Source: Poriferisodalis sp965215815
GTDB taxonomy: Bacteria > Actinomycetota > Acidimicrobiia > Acidimicrobiales > Poriferisodalaceae
DNA length: 64,000 nt
Reading direction: 5' to 3'
Assembly: GCF_965215815.1 (NCBI RefSeq)
Contig: NZ_CBDCEO010000013.1
Span: 434,001 to 498,000 of the forward strand
Each line of letters starts with the position of its first letter. Within the stretch, counting starts at the first letter, position 1. Both the position numbers and the translations under genes were made by a program. Below, piece by piece: positions 25,342-40,300 of this stretch. The notes under the pieces are model-generated. The model made no database searches. It was not told the DNA's origin and saw nothing but the letters and a program-made list of their open reading frames with translations.

Positions 25342-28300
25342 CTAGTTGCCGGGCAGGGTGTCGAAGTTGGTGACGCGGTTTCTGCCGAAATCGAATCCTT
25401 GATCCAGCGATGCCTGTACGTAATACCTGGTGCCCGGTTCGAGGCCGGTGAGGGTGACCGTGGCGGTGCTCGACGAGACACGCACGTAGCGGTATTGCCA
25501 CCCGATCGTGTTGGTGGCGTAGCCGAAGTACACCCAGGTGTTGTCGGCGTTGTCGATCGGCACGGTGACCGTTGCGGTGGTGGTCCCGATGGCGGTCACT
25601 GCGATGTCGCCGAGCGTGATCGCCGGCGCGGTACCGGCGCAGTTGGGCTCGGAGAGCTCGGTCGGCTGGGGCGTGACGGTTATGCGGTTGTTGCCCGAGG
25701 CGGTGTGGTCATAGCCAACAAGCAAGCTGGAGGAATACACCGGTTCGGCGTCGTCGCGGATCGTGACGATCCGGTACTCGCGCCTGATCGTGACGAATGC
25801 GCCGTTGCCTGATTCTGCGGAGCTCAGCGACACTCCTGAGGGCTGCGTGGTGTATTCGGTGCCGTCGTCGCCTACATAAGTTCTGGAGTGGCCCAGGTCC
25901 ACGAAGCTGAGCTGGGATGGATCTACCGAAAACTCGTCGCCGGCATGGCGCGCCGTTGCCTGTTCGAAGTCCCACTCGTTGACTTTGGACCAGAACGTCA
26001 GCCGGTCCACCCCAGCAGGGTCGGCGTAGCAGTAGTGGGTACGCCGCTCCACCCGGTAGCCCACCACTTCGTCGACCTGGGCCACCGGAGCGTCCCATGC
26101 CAGCCGCACACGGGCCTGCACGTAGCCGTTGGTCTCAGTGACCACTGTGGTCGCGGTTGGGCCGCCGCCCTTGGTGACCTCCACATTGGTCACCGCAAGA
26201 CCCGGATCGTCGGCCGTTCGCACTGCGACGGTCGGGACGCTGATGAGCGACTCGGAATGGCCGGCCTGATCGGTGAAGCTGACACGCACCTTGATGGTGG
26301 CTCCCTCGTCGGCTGGGGCCAGCTGGTAGCTCTGGTTAGTGGCATTGGGGATGTCGGTATCGGTGCCGCTGCTGGTGCGGATCCACTGATAGTTGAACTG
26401 CACCCCCGACAGTCCGTCGGCATCGGTGATCCCCGACACCGACGCGGTCACGGTCTCGTCCACCTGAGCAGTGCCCGAGATCGTCGGAGCCCCCATCGCA
26501 GAACTGTTGACTACAGCAGCGGCGAGCACCACCACGGTCGGGACGCTGATGAGCGACTCGGAATGGCCGGCCTGATCGGTGAAGCTGACACGCACCTTGA
26601 TGGTGGCTCCCTCGTCGGCTGGGGCCAGCTGGTAGGTCTGGTTAGTGGCATTGGGGATGTCGGTATCGGTGCCGCTGCTGGTGCGGATCCACTGATAGTT
26701 GAACTGCACCCCCGACAGTCCGTCGGCATCGGTGATCCCCGACACCGACGCGGTCACGGTCTCGTCCACCTGAGCAGTGCCCGAGATCGTCGGAGCCCCC
26801 ATCGCAGAACTGTTTGTGGTGTCGTCCACGCTGACGGCCACACTGTCGATGCTCAGCCCGTCGTAATCGTCGTCGCTCTGGGCATCGTCCACCGTGTGGG
26901 TCACCGTCGCGGTGTCATCGGCCTTGTCGGCATCGGCGGCCGCACTCACCGTCACCGTCTGCGCCGTGGACCAGTTCAACGCCGTGAACGTCAGGGTGGA
27001 GGGCGACACCGACACGTCGCCGTCACCGCTCACCGCCACATCGATCACCACATCAGAGCCCGGCGCCACCTCCAGCACCACGTCATACCCGGCACTGGAA
27101 CCCTCATCGACACCGAGCTCGGTGGGCGACACCGACACCCCCACATCGTCATCGTCCACACTCACGGCCACACTGTCGATCGACAAGCCGTCGTAATCAT
27201 CATCGCTCTGGGAATCGTCCACCGTATGGGTCACCGTCGCGGTGTCATCGACCTTGTCGGCATCGGCGGCCGCACTCACCGTCACCGTCTGCGCCGTCGA
27301 CCAGTTCAACGCCGTGAACGTCAACGTCGCCGGTGACACCGACACGTCGCCGTCACCCGTCACCGCCACATCGATCACCACATCAGAGCCCGGCGCCACC
27401 TCCAGCACCACGTCATACCCGGCACTGGAACCCTCACCGACACCGAGCTCGGTGGGCGACACCGACACCCCCACATCGTCATCGTCCACACTCACGGCCA
27501 CACTGTCGATCGACAAGCCGTCGTAATCATCATCGCTCTGGGAATCGTCCACCGTATGGGTCACCGTCGCGGTGTCATCGACCTTGTCGGCATCGGCGGC
27601 CGCACTCACCGTCACCGTCTGCGCCGTCGACCAGTTCAACGCCGTGAACGTCAACGTCGCCGGTGACACCGACACGTCGCCGTCACCCGTCACCGCCACA
27701 TCGATCACCACATCAGAGCCCGGCGCCACCTCGAGCACAACGTCATAACCGGCACTGGAACCCTCACCGACACCGAGCTCGGTCGGCGACACCGACACCC
27801 CCACATCGTCATCGTCCACACTCACGGCCACACTGTCGATGCTCAGCCCGTCGTAATCATCGTCGCTCTGGGAATCGTCCACCGTATGGGTCACCGTCGC
27901 GGTGTCATCGACCTTGTCGGCATCGGCGGCCGCACTCACCGTCACCGTCTGCGCCGTGGACCAGTTCAACGCCGTGAACGTCAGGGTGGAGGGCGACACC
28001 GACACGTCGCCGTCACCGCTCACCGCCACATCGATCACCACATCGGAGCCCGGCGCCACCTCGAGCACCACGTCATACCCGGCACTGGAACCCTCACCGA
28101 CACCGAGCTCGGTGGGCGACACCGACACCCCCACATCGTCATCGTCCACACTCACGGCCACACTGTCGATGCTCAGCCCGTCGTAATCATCGTCGCTCTG
28201 GGAATCGTCCACCGTATGGGTCACCGTCGCGGTGTCATCGACCTTGTCGGCATCGGCGGCCGCACTCACCGTCACCGTCTGCGCCGTCGACCAGTTCAAC

Positions 28301-31300
28301 GCCGTGAACGTCAACGTCGCCGGTGACACCGACACGTCGCCGTCACCCGTCACCGCCACATCGATCACCACATCAGAGCCCGGCGCCACCTCCAGCACCA
28401 CGTCATACCCGGCACTGGAACCCTCACCGACACCGAGCTCGGTCGGCGACACCGACACCCCCACATCGTCATCGTCCACACTCACGGCCACACTGTCGAT
28501 CGACAAGCCGTCGTAATCATCGTCGCTCTGGGAATCGTCCACCGTATGGGTCACCGTCGCGGCGTCATCGACCCTGTCGGCATCCGCGGCCGCGGACACC
28601 GTCACCGTCTGCGCGGTCGACCAGTTCAACGCCGTGAACGTCAGGGTGGAGGGCGACACCGACACGTCGCCGTCGCCGCTCACTGCCACATCGATCACCA
28701 CATCGGAGCCCGGCGCCACCTCGAGCACCACGTCATACCCGGCACTGGAACCCTCATCCACACCGAGCTCGGTCGGCGACACCGACACCCCCACATCGTC
28801 ATCGTCCACACTCACGGCCACACTGTCGATCGACAAGCCGTCGTAATCATCATCGCTCTGGGAATCGTCCACCGTATGGGTCACCGTCGCGGCGTCATCG
28901 ACCCTGTCGGCATCCGCGGCCGCACTCACCGTCACCGTCTGCACGGTGGACCAGTTCAACGCCGTGAACGTCAACGTCGCCGGCGACACCGACACGTCGC
29001 CGTCACCCGTCACCGCCACATCGATCACCACATCGGAGCCCGGCGCCACCTCGAGCACCACGTCATACCCGGCACTGGAACCCTCATCCACACCCAACTC
29101 CGTGGGCGACACCGACACCCCCACATCGTCATCGTCCACGCTCACGGCCACACTGTCGATGCTCAGCCCGTCGTAATCATCGTCGCTCTGGGAATCGTCC
29201 ACCGTGTGGGTCACCGTCGCGGTGTCATCGACCTTGTCGGCATCCGCGGCCGCACTCACCGTCACCGTCTGCACGGTGGACCAGTTCAACGCCGTGAACG
29301 TCAGGGTGGAGGGCGACACCGTCACGTCGCCGTCACCCGTTACTGCCACATCGATCACCACATCGGAGCCCGGCGCCACCTCGAGCACCACGTCATACCC
29401 GGCACTGGAACCCTCATCCACACCCAACTCCGTGGGCGACACCGACACCCCCACATCGTCGTCGTCCACGCTCACGGCCACACTGTCGATCGGCACGCCG
29501 TCGTAATCGTCGTCGCTCTGGGAATCGTCCACGGTGTGGGTCACCGTCGCGGTGTCATCGGCCTTGTCGTCATCCGCGGCCGCACTCACCGTCACCGTCT
29601 GGGCCATGTTCCAGTCCGACGACGTGAACGTCAATGACGCCGTCGACCCAAAATTCACACCGTCAGTGCTCACCTGCACATCGCTGTCACCCGTCACCGC
29701 CACATCGATCACCACATCAGAAGCCGGCGCAACGTTCAGCACCACCGTGTAGGTGCCCGTGCCGCCCTCGCCCACCGCCAGCTCCGACACCGACACCGTC
29801 GGGCCATCGTCATCGACCACCGTCACCGCCACGCCGTCCACGCTGGCCAGCGCCACATACTCCAACGCGCTGTTATTGGAGCCGTGGCTGAACTCGGCCT
29901 CCACGGCGTGACTGATGGCCGCCGAGTCCGCGACCACGTCAGCGTCATCAGCGGCCGCGGTCACCGTCACCGTCTGCGGCGTCGACCAGTTCGACGTGTA
30001 GAAGACCAGCTGCTCAGGGCTAACGGTCACACCCGAGTCGTCCTCGGCAGTAACCGACACCGCCACCGGCGTCGACGGCAACGCGTCAAGCACGACCGTG
30101 TAGGTGCTGTCGGCAATGTCGTTGCTGCCGGTGCTGCCCTCAGCCATCTCCAACGTCGCCGGCGACACCGTCACCCCCGCCGACGTGTCGTCATCCGCCA
30201 CCACAACGCTGCGGGTGAGCGACGAGACCTCGGCCACATACTCCGCCGCGCTGCCCGCCGCCACCGTAAGAACGAGGCTCTCGGTCTCATGGACCTGATT
30301 GACGTCTTGAGCCGCAGCCACCGTCACGATCTGAGGGGTCTCCCAGTTTGACGGCGTGAACAGCAAGCTGACCGACGAAGCAAAATTCCCATCAGTGCTC
30401 ACCGTCAAAGCGCCGCTGGCGTTGACGTTGACCGTCACGTTCGCGGTCGGCGCAGCGGACATGGCGACCTTGAAGTCCTTCGTGCCGCCCTCGAGCACCG
30501 CGGCTCCGCCGTCAAAGTTCGCAGTCACAAACACGATGGTGATGTCGGGGACGGTCACCGGCAGATCCGCGGTCACACCCACGTACTCAGCAGCACTGCC
30601 CGCAGCAACCGCATGACGGATCTTCGCCGCGACATCAGCGCCGTTGTCATCAGCAGGCGACAACACCGTCACCACCTGCGGAGTCGACCAATTCGACGCA
30701 TCGAACGTCAAGCTGGCCGTCGTGCCGAACGTGCCGTCAGTGCTCACCGTCACTGTCTCATATGACGCCAGGTCCTGCACCGTGATGTCCACCGTCACAT
30801 CGGCGGTGGGCTGCGAGTCCAGCGCCACCGTGTAGGACACACCGGTCTGCCCCTCGGCGGCAAAATCCGACGACGACGTCGACAACGTCAGCCCCACCGA
30901 ACTGCTGTCGTCCACCGTCACGTCCACACTGGCGATCGGCACGCCGTCGTAAGCGTTGTCGCTGCTGGCGTCGTTCACCGCGTGCGTCACCGTCGCGGTG
31001 TCATCGACGCTGTCGTCATCGGCCGCGGCGCTGACCGTCACCGTCTGCACGGTCGCCCAGTCCGACGACGTGAACGTCAAGGTCGCCGTCGACCCAAAAT
31101 TCACACCGTCAGTGCTCACCTGCACATCGCTGTCGCTGCCATCGCCAAACGCCACATCAATCACCACATCCGACGTCGGCGCGACGTTCAGCACCACCGT
31201 GTAGGTCCCCGTGCCGCCCTCGCCCACCGCCAGCTCCGACACCGACACCGTCGGGCCGTCGTCATCGACCACCGTCACATCCACGCCGTCCACACTGGCC

Positions 31301-34300
31301 AGCGCCACATACTCCAACGCGCTGTACTTGGAACCGGCGCTGAACACGGCTGCAACGGCGTGACTGATGGCCACCGAGTCCGCGACCATGTCTGCGTCAC
31401 CCGCAGCGGTCACCGTCACCGTCTGGGGCGTATTCCAGTTCCCCGTGTCGAACACCAACTCGTCGAGGTCCACGGTCACATCAGAACCGTCCTCAGCAAC
31501 AACCGACACCGCCACCGGCGTCGACGGCAACGCGTCAAGCACAACCATGTAGGTGCTGCCGGCAATGTCGTTGCTGCCGGTGCTGCCCTCAGCCACCTCC
31601 AACGTCGCCGGCGACACCGTCACCCCCGCACCGGTGTCGTCATCAGCCACAACAACGCTGCGGGTTTGCGCCGTGAACTTGGCCACATACTCCGCCGCGC
31701 TGCCAGCCGCCACCGTAGTTCTGAGACTCTCGGTCTCATGGACCTGGTTGCCGTCGTCCTGGGCTGCGGACACCGTCACGATCTGGTCGGTCTCCCAGTT
31801 TGACGGCGTGAACAACAAGCTGACCGACGATGCAAAATTCCCATCAGTGCTCACCGTCAAAGCGCCGCTGGCAGCGATGTCGACCGTCACGTTCGCGGTC
31901 GGCACAGCGGACAGGGCGACCTCGAAGTCCTTCGAGCCGCCCTCGAGCACCGTGTTTCCGCCATCAAAGATCGTAGTCACGAACAAGATGGTGAAGTCGA
32001 GGACGGTCACCGGCAGATCCGCAGTCACACCCACGTACTCAGCAGCACTGCCCGCAGCAACTGTATGGCGGATCTTCGCCGCGACATCAGCGCCGTTGTC
32101 ATCAACAGGCGACTTCACCGTCACCACCTGCGGAGTCGACCAATTCGACGAATCGAACGTCAAGCTGGCCGTCGTGCCAAACGTGCCGTCAGTGCTCACC
32201 GTCACTGTCTCATGCGACTCAAGATCCACCAGCGTGATATCCACCGTCACCTCACCAGACGGCTCCGAATCCAGCTCCACCGAGTAGGACACACCGTTCT
32301 GCCCCTCATGGGTAAACGCCAGCGACGTCTTCGACAACGTCAGCCCCACGGGGTCGTCGTCGTCCACCGTCACGTCCACGCTGGCGATCGACAGCCCGTC
32401 GAACGCATCGTCGCTGCTGGCGTCGTCGACGGTGTGGGTCACCATCGCCGTGTCATCGACACTGTCGTCGTCCCCCGCAGCCTTCACCGTCACCGTCTGC
32501 ACGGTCGCCCAGTTCGACGACGTGAACGTCAGCGTCGCCGTCGCCGCAAAATTCACGGCGTCGGTGCTCACCGACACATCGCTGTCGCTGCCATCGCCAA
32601 ACGCCACATCGACCACCACATCCGAGCCCGGCGCCAGCCCCAGCACCACCGTGTAGGAGCCCGTACCGGCCTCAACCACCGCCAGCTCCGACACCGACAC
32701 GATCACCTTCGAATCGTCGTCGGCCACGGTCACCGCGACACTGGGGATCGGCACGCCGTCGTAGTTGTTGTCGCTCTGGGCATCGTCGACGGTGTGAGTC
32801 ACCGTCGCGGTGTCATCGACGCTGTCGTCATCGGCCGCGGCGCTGACCGTCACCGTCTGCACGGTGCTCCAAGTCGACGACGTGAACGTCAAGGTCGCGG
32901 TCGACCCAAAATTCACACCGTCGGTGCTCACCGACACATCGCCGTCGCTGCCATCGCCAAACGCCACGTCGATCACCACATCCGACGTCGGCGCGACATT
33001 CAGCACCACCGTGTAGGTCCCCGTGCCGCCCTCGCCCACCGCCAGCTCCGACACCGACACCGACGGGCCGTCGTCATCGACCACCGTCACATCCACGCCG
33101 TCCACGCTGGCCAGCGCCACATACTCCAACGCGCTGTAAAGGTCGAAGAGGCTGAAGTACCTGGCCTCGACGGCGTGACTGATGGCCACCGAGTCCGCGA
33201 CCATGTCAGCGTCACCCGCAGCAGTCACTGTCACCGTCTGGGGCGTATTCCAGTTCCCCGTTTCGAACACCAACCGCTCGAGGTCCACGGTCACATCAGA
33301 ACCGTCCTCAGCAACAACCGACACAGCCACCGGCGTCGACGGCAACGCATCCAGCACCACCGTGTAGGTGCTGCCGACACTGTCGCCCTCTTCGACCTCC
33401 AACGACACCGGCGACACCGTCACCCCCGCACCGGTGTCGTCATCAGCCACAACAACGCTGCGGGTGAACGACGAGAACTTAGCCACATACTCCGCCGCGC
33501 TGCCAGCCGCCACCGTAGTTGTGAGACTCTCGGTCTCATGGACCTGGTTGCCGTCGTCCTGGGCTGCGGACACCGTCACTATCTGAGCGGTCTCCCAGTT
33601 TGACGGCGTGAACAGCAAGCTGACCGACGATGCAAAATTCCCATCAGTGCTCACCGTCAAAGCGCCGCTGGCAGCGATGTCGACCGTCACGTTCGCGGTC
33701 GGCAGAACGGTCAGGACGACCTCGAAGTCCTCCGAGCCGCCCTCCAACACCGCGGCTCCGCCATCAAATTTCGTAGTCACGAACAAGAAGGTGAAGTCGG
33801 GGACGGTCACCGGCAGATCCGCAGTCACACCCACGTACTCAGCAGCACTGCCCGCAGCAACCGTATGACGGATCTTCGCCGCGACATCAGCGCCGTTGTC
33901 ATCAACAGGCGACAACACCGTCACCACCTGCGGAGTCGACCAATTCGACGAATCGAACGTCAAGCTGGCCGTCGTGCCAAACGTGCCGTCAGTGCTCACC
34001 GTCACTGTCTCATACGACTCAAGATCCACCAGCGTGATATCCACCGTCACCTCACCAGACGGCTCCGAATCCAGCTTCACCGAGTACGTCAAACCGTTGG
34101 TCTGCCCCTCGGTGTGAAAATCCAACGACGTCGTCGACAGCGTCAGCCCCACGGGGTCGTCGTCAGTCACCTCCACCGTCACGCTGGCAATGGACACGCC
34201 GTCGTACTCATCCGCACTGTCGTCGTCATTCACCGTGTGCGTCACCGTCGCGGTGTCATTGACGCTGTCGTCATCGGCCGCGGCACTGACCGTCACCGTC

Positions 34301-37300
34301 TGCTCGGCGCTCCAAGTCGACGACGTGAACGTCAAGGTCGCCGTCGACCCAAAATTCACACCGTCAGTGCTCACCTCCACATCGCTGTCGCTGCCATCGC
34401 CAAACGCCACATCGATCACCACATCCGACGTCGGCTCAGCACCCAGCACCACGGTGTATGTGCCCGTTCCGGCCTCGTTCAGGGCCAGCTCCGACACCGA
34501 CACCGTCACCGCGTCGCTGCCCGTTTCGTCGTCAGTCACCGTCACCGACACACTGTCGACGGACACGCTGTCGTACTCATCGGCACTGTTGGCGGCGTTG
34601 ACCGCGTGCGTCACCGTCGCGGTGTCATCTGTGCTGTCAACGTCCTGGCCGGCGCTGACCGTCACGTCCTGGGCGGCCGCCCAGTTCTGCGGCGTGAACG
34701 TCAGCGACGCCGGCAAAACCGTCACATCGCTGTCGCTGCCATCGCCAAACCCGACATCGATCACCACATCCGACGTCGGCGCCAGCCCCAGCGCCACCGT
34801 GTATGTGCCCGTATCGCCCTCGTCCACCGTCAGCGACGTCTCCGACACCACCACTGCCGGCAGTGCCGCGCCGGCTATCTCAAGCTGCATGTATCTCGTC
34901 GGCACCGTACTGGCGGTGGTAGTGCCGACGGTTATCTGTTCGCTGTGGGGCAGCGACCAGCCCATGGCGCTGCCATCATCGAGGCCGCTGGCAGCCGTGC
35001 CCCATATCTCGATTGCCGGATCGCTGTTGGCGGAACGCTGAAGCTCGAAGAAGTACGAGGTGTCGGCCGCGAGATTGCACGAGGCCGTCGCGACGAACAG
35101 ATTCACGGCCCCAGGCACATAGTGCGCCGGCGCGCTCAGCGTGCACACCGCCTCGCCGGATACGTAGCCAAGGGTGGCGTCGGAGACCGCCGAGTTGATG
35201 ACCGCCGTGATCTCCCCGGAAGGGGCATCTGTGTAGGACCGCGGCACGACGCCGACGCTGGCGAGTTCGTAGCCCCCGCTGTTCGACCCGGTGGCGAAGG
35301 CCTGGGCCGCCTTCCGGAAAGCCGATCTGAAGTTGAGAAGTTCGTCTCGGTCCTGACCGGTGTTGGCGGCCAGCGTCGAAGCCTCATCATCGACGACGAT
35401 GACGGCGACATCAGCGGCGGTCACCGCCGAATACTCCGACGCCGTGCCATGGACGACGGCATGGGAGACCGTCGCCAGGCTGTGCCGCAGATCGTCGTCA
35501 TCGGCTGCGCTGACCATGACCGTCTTGGGGGTCTGCCAATCGGTAGCGCTGAACGTCAGGCTCGACGGCGACACCGTCACATCACCGGTGACGCTCACAT
35601 TGACCGTCACCGAAGCCGACGGCCTCGCATTGAGCGCCACCGTGTAGGTGCCCGAACCGCCTTCGGGAACCGACAGCAGCGCCTCCGACACCGTCACCCC
35701 CGGGACGCCCTCAACGACGGTCACCTCAACGCTGGCGCCCGCACCGCGCAAGTACTCAGGTGAGCTGCCGTCGGCCACCGAAACCGAGACCGTCTCGGTC
35801 GGGCTGGACGCCGTGGCCAGGTCGAAATTCAATGCGCTCACCGTGACCGGCTGCGGGATGTCCCAATCAGACAAGGTGAACATCAGCGACCCCGACGACA
35901 GCGTCAGACCACCGCCCACGCTCAACTCGACAGTCACATTCCCAGCCGGCTCATGGGCCAACTCCACCTCGAGCGTGCCCACTCCGAACTCCGTCACCTC
36001 CAACGACATCGGCGACACACCAATACCCGGCACAGCCGCCGCACCCCCCCGGATCTCAAGGCCAAAGGCCTCAAGCTGGTCGCAATGCTCCCAGCGGTCA
36101 TCTACGCCATCGAACACAACGCAATCGCGTCGCATCCGCCAGCCGTCGGCTGAATCGGCGTCGACATAGGGCGACGTAATGTGCTGCGCGTACCTCATGA
36201 GGACGGCATGGTTCGATTCGCCGAGGAGTTCCGCGTCAACGAGGTAGCGGGTATTGGGAGCAAGCGCGGGACACGAAGCAGGCACAACGAAGACGTTCTC
36301 GCCATTCTCGACATAGGAATCCGGGCTGACAAGCGTGCACACCACCTCGCCAGGTATGGGGCCTCTGAGGAACTCAACTAAGCCGGGTTGCCAGATCTGA
36401 GCCGGGACGGCCTCAGCGATCGTCACCTCAACCGCCAACGTCGATGTGTCACCCTGGGATAGGCCGAAGTAGCCCAAGAACCACAGGCTCACTGAGGCGA
36501 CCCGGTAGCCGGACCATTGTGGGCCGGTAGTGAACTCCTGGACACGATGAGGGACATTGGCAGTCAATCCGAGGACCTCACCTCCAGACAAGGCGTCCAC
36601 GTTGCCCACCAGCTTGGTGGTGTCGTTGTCGGCCACGGTCACCACCACGGCGTGGGCAGCCATGTCGGCGTACTCGGCGGCGCTGTCGGCAACCTTGACA
36701 GTGAGATTCACAACTGCGAGGTCGTCGGCAGTCTCAGCGTCTTCGGCGGCGGTAACCGTCACGGTCTGCGGGGTGGCCCAAGTGGACGACGAGAACGTGA
36801 GCGACGCCGGCGCCACCGTCACATCGCTGCTGCCGCCCAGCTTCGCCACCTCGATCACCACATCGGCAGTGGGCTCAGTCGCCAGCGCCACCGTGTAGGT
36901 GCCGTTGGTGCCCTCGCCCACCGTCAACGCCGACGGCGCCACCACCCCCGGCAACGCCGCCCCGGCTATCTCAAGCTGGGCGTAGGACGAGAAAGACCTG
37001 GGGTCGCCGTCGGTCACGCGTTCTAGCCTGACGGGCAGCGACCATCCCATGGCGCTGCCATCATCGAGGTCGCTCGTTCCGTTGCTCCATATTTCCGCTC
37101 CCGGGTAGTTGTGGTCGGAACGCTGAAGCTGGAGGAAATACGTGGTGTCGGGCGCCAGATGGCACGTCTCGGTCGCGATGAACAAGTTGACGGCACCGTT
37201 CACGTAGCGGGCTGGAACGGCCAGCGTGCACACTGCCTCGCCGGCAACTATGTAAGGGTTGGAAAAGGGGACAGCCGTCGTGATGACGGCCGTGATCTCT

Positions 37301-40300
37301 CCCGTGGAGCCCGCAGAGTAGTTCCGCAGATTGAGGCCGACGCTGGCGAGGTCGTACCCCCCGCTGCTCGGCCCGGTGACGAAGCTCTGGGCCGTTTTCC
37401 GTGCCACCCCGGTGAATACATAAAAGTCCCCTGGCTTCTGACCGACGTTGGCCAAAAGCGTTGAAGCCTCGTCATCGACGACGGTGACAGCGACATCGCC
37501 GGCGGTCACCGCCGAATACTCCGACGCCGTGCCATGGACGACTGCATGGGAGACCGTCGCCAGGCTGTACAGCAGATCGTCGTCGTCGGCTGCGCTGACC
37601 ATGACCGTCTTGGGGGTCTGCCAATCGGTAGCGCTGAACGTCAAGCTCGACGGCGACACCGTCACATCACCTGTGGCGCTCACATTGACCGTCACCGACG
37701 CCGACGGCCGCGCATCCAACGCCACCGTATAAGCGCCCGACCCGCCCTCGGGAACCGACAGCACCGCCTTGGACACGGTCACCCCCGCGACACCCTCTAC
37801 TACGGTCACCTCCACGCCCGCGTCCGCAACGCGCACGTACTCAGGCGAACTGCCCTCAGCCACCGCCAACGACACCGTCTCGGTCGGGCTGACCGCCGTG
37901 GCGAGGTCGAAATTCAATGCGCTCACGGTGACCGGCTGCGGGATGTCCCAATCAGACAAGGTGAACATCAGCGACCCCGACGACAGCGTCAGACCATCGC
38001 CCACGCTCAACTCGACCGTCACATTCCCAGCCGGCTCATAGGCCAACTCCACCTCGAGCGTGCCCACGCCGAACTCCGTCACCTCCAACGACATCGGCGA
38101 CACACCAATACCCGGCACAGCCGCCGCACCCCCCCGGATCTCAAGGCCAAAAGCCTCATGCTGGTCGCAATCCTCCCAGCGGTCATCGGCGATCTCGAAC
38201 AGAGTGCAATCGCGTCGCATCCGCCAGCCGTCGGCTGAATCGGCGTCGACATAGGGCGGAAAATCGTGCTGCGCGTACCTCATGAGGACGGCATGGTTCG
38301 ATTCGCCGAGGAGTTCCGCGTCAACGAGGTAGCGGGTATTGGGAGCAAGCGCGGGACACGAAGCAGGCACAACGAAGACGTTCTCGCCATTCTCGACATA
38401 GGAATCCGGGCTGACAAGCGTGCACACCACCTCGCCAGGTATGTGGCCGCTGTAGTACACATCGTTGTTCCCCCAGATCTGAGCCGGGACGGCCTCAGCG
38501 ATCGTCACCTCAACCGCCAACGTCGATGTGTCACCCTGGGACAAGCCGAAGTAGCCCTGGAACCACAGGCTGACTGAGGCGACCCGGTAGCCGGACCCTT
38601 GTGGGCCGGTAGTGAACTCCTGGACACGATGAGGGAAACTGGCAGTCAGTCCGAGGACGTCACCTCCAGAAAAGGCGTCCACGTTGCCCGCCAGCTTGGT
38701 GGTGTCGTTCTCGGCCACGGTCACCACCACGGCGTGGGCAGCCATGTCGGCGTACTCGGCGGCGCTGTCGGCGACCTTGACAGTGAGATTCACAACTGCG
38801 AGGTCGTCGGCAGTGTCAGCGTCTTCGGCGCCGGTAACCGTCACGGTCTGCGGGGTGGCCCAAGTCGACGGCGAGAACGTCAGCGACGCCGGCAACACCG
38901 TCACATCGCTGCTGCCGCCCAGCTTCGCCAACTCGATCACCACATCGGAAGTGGGCTCAGTCGCCAGCGCCACCGTGTAGGTGCCGTCAGTGCCCTCGCC
39001 CACCGTCAACGCCGACGGCGCAAACACCCCCGGCAACGCCGCCCCGGTTATCTCGAGCTGCATGAATTCGCCAAAGGACCGAAGGGAGGCATCTGATCGA
39101 TTACGCCTCCGGACTTTGATCGGCAGCGACCAGCCCGGGGCGCTGTCATCATCGGCGCTAACAAGCGGCGTCAGCCATACGCGCAACGTCTCGTCGTTGT
39201 CGTCAGTACGCCGGAGCTCGAAGAAATATGTGGTATCGGCCGCCAGATGGCACGACTCCGTCGCGGTGAACAGGTTCACGGCGCCAAGCACATACTTCGC
39301 CGGCGCGGTCAGCGTGCACACAACATCGCCGGGTACGTGACTGCCGGGGGAGGCCGCTGCCATGATGACCGCCGCTATCTTTCCGGCGGATCCAGCACCG
39401 TGTGTAAATGGCACGATGCCCACATTGGCGAGCTCAAAGCCCCCGCTGCCCGGCCCGGTAGTGAAAGCCTGATTCAGCTCTCTTGCTTCACGGCTAAGAA
39501 AGACGCGGCTGGCTCCCCTCAAGCCGGTGTTGTCGAAAAGCGTCGATGCCTCGTCGTCGATGACAGTGACAGCGACATCGCCGGCGGTCACCGCCGAATA
39601 CTCCGACGCCGTGCCGTGATTCACCGCATGAGAGACCGTCACCAACTCATACAGCAGGTTGTCGTCAGGAGCCGCGCTGACCATGACCGACTGGGGACGA
39701 AACCAATCACTCGCACTGAACGTCAGCGAGGACGGCGACACCGTCACACCGCCAGTGACGGTCGCATCCACCGTCACCGAAGCCGACGGCCTCGCATCGA
39801 GAACCACCGTGTACACAGCCGAGCCGCCCTCGGGCACCAGCAGCGATGTCGGCGACACCGTCACACCCGGGACGCCCTCAACGACCGTCACCTCCACGCT
39901 CTTGCCCGCAATGCCCACGTACTCCGGCGAGCTCCCCTCAGCCACCGCAAGAGAGACCATCTCGGTCGGGCTGGTCGCCGTGGACAGGTCGAAATTCAAC
40001 GCGCTGATCGTGACCGTCTGCGGGGTGTTCCAATCAGCCGGCGTGAACGTCAGCGACGGTGACGACACCGTCAAATCACTGTTCTCCATGACGCTGATGT
40101 CGACGATCACATCCACGGCCGGCTCTGTGGTCAGCGCTGCCGTGAAGGAACCCTCCCCGAACTCGGTGACCTCCATCGCAGACATCGATACGTCCAAGCC
40201 AGGCACGGCCCCAACACCGCCCCGGACCTCAAAGCCGAGCAAGACGAATTCATTGCACTCTCCCCAGGCGTCATGCTGACTGCTGAAGTAGATGCACTCT

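Noticed and set aside
26818..29460. Regularly spaced repeats considered as a CRISPR array
   Set aside because: Units are 330 bp, contiguous and coding, with no 25-40 bp repeat/spacer pattern and no cas genes.
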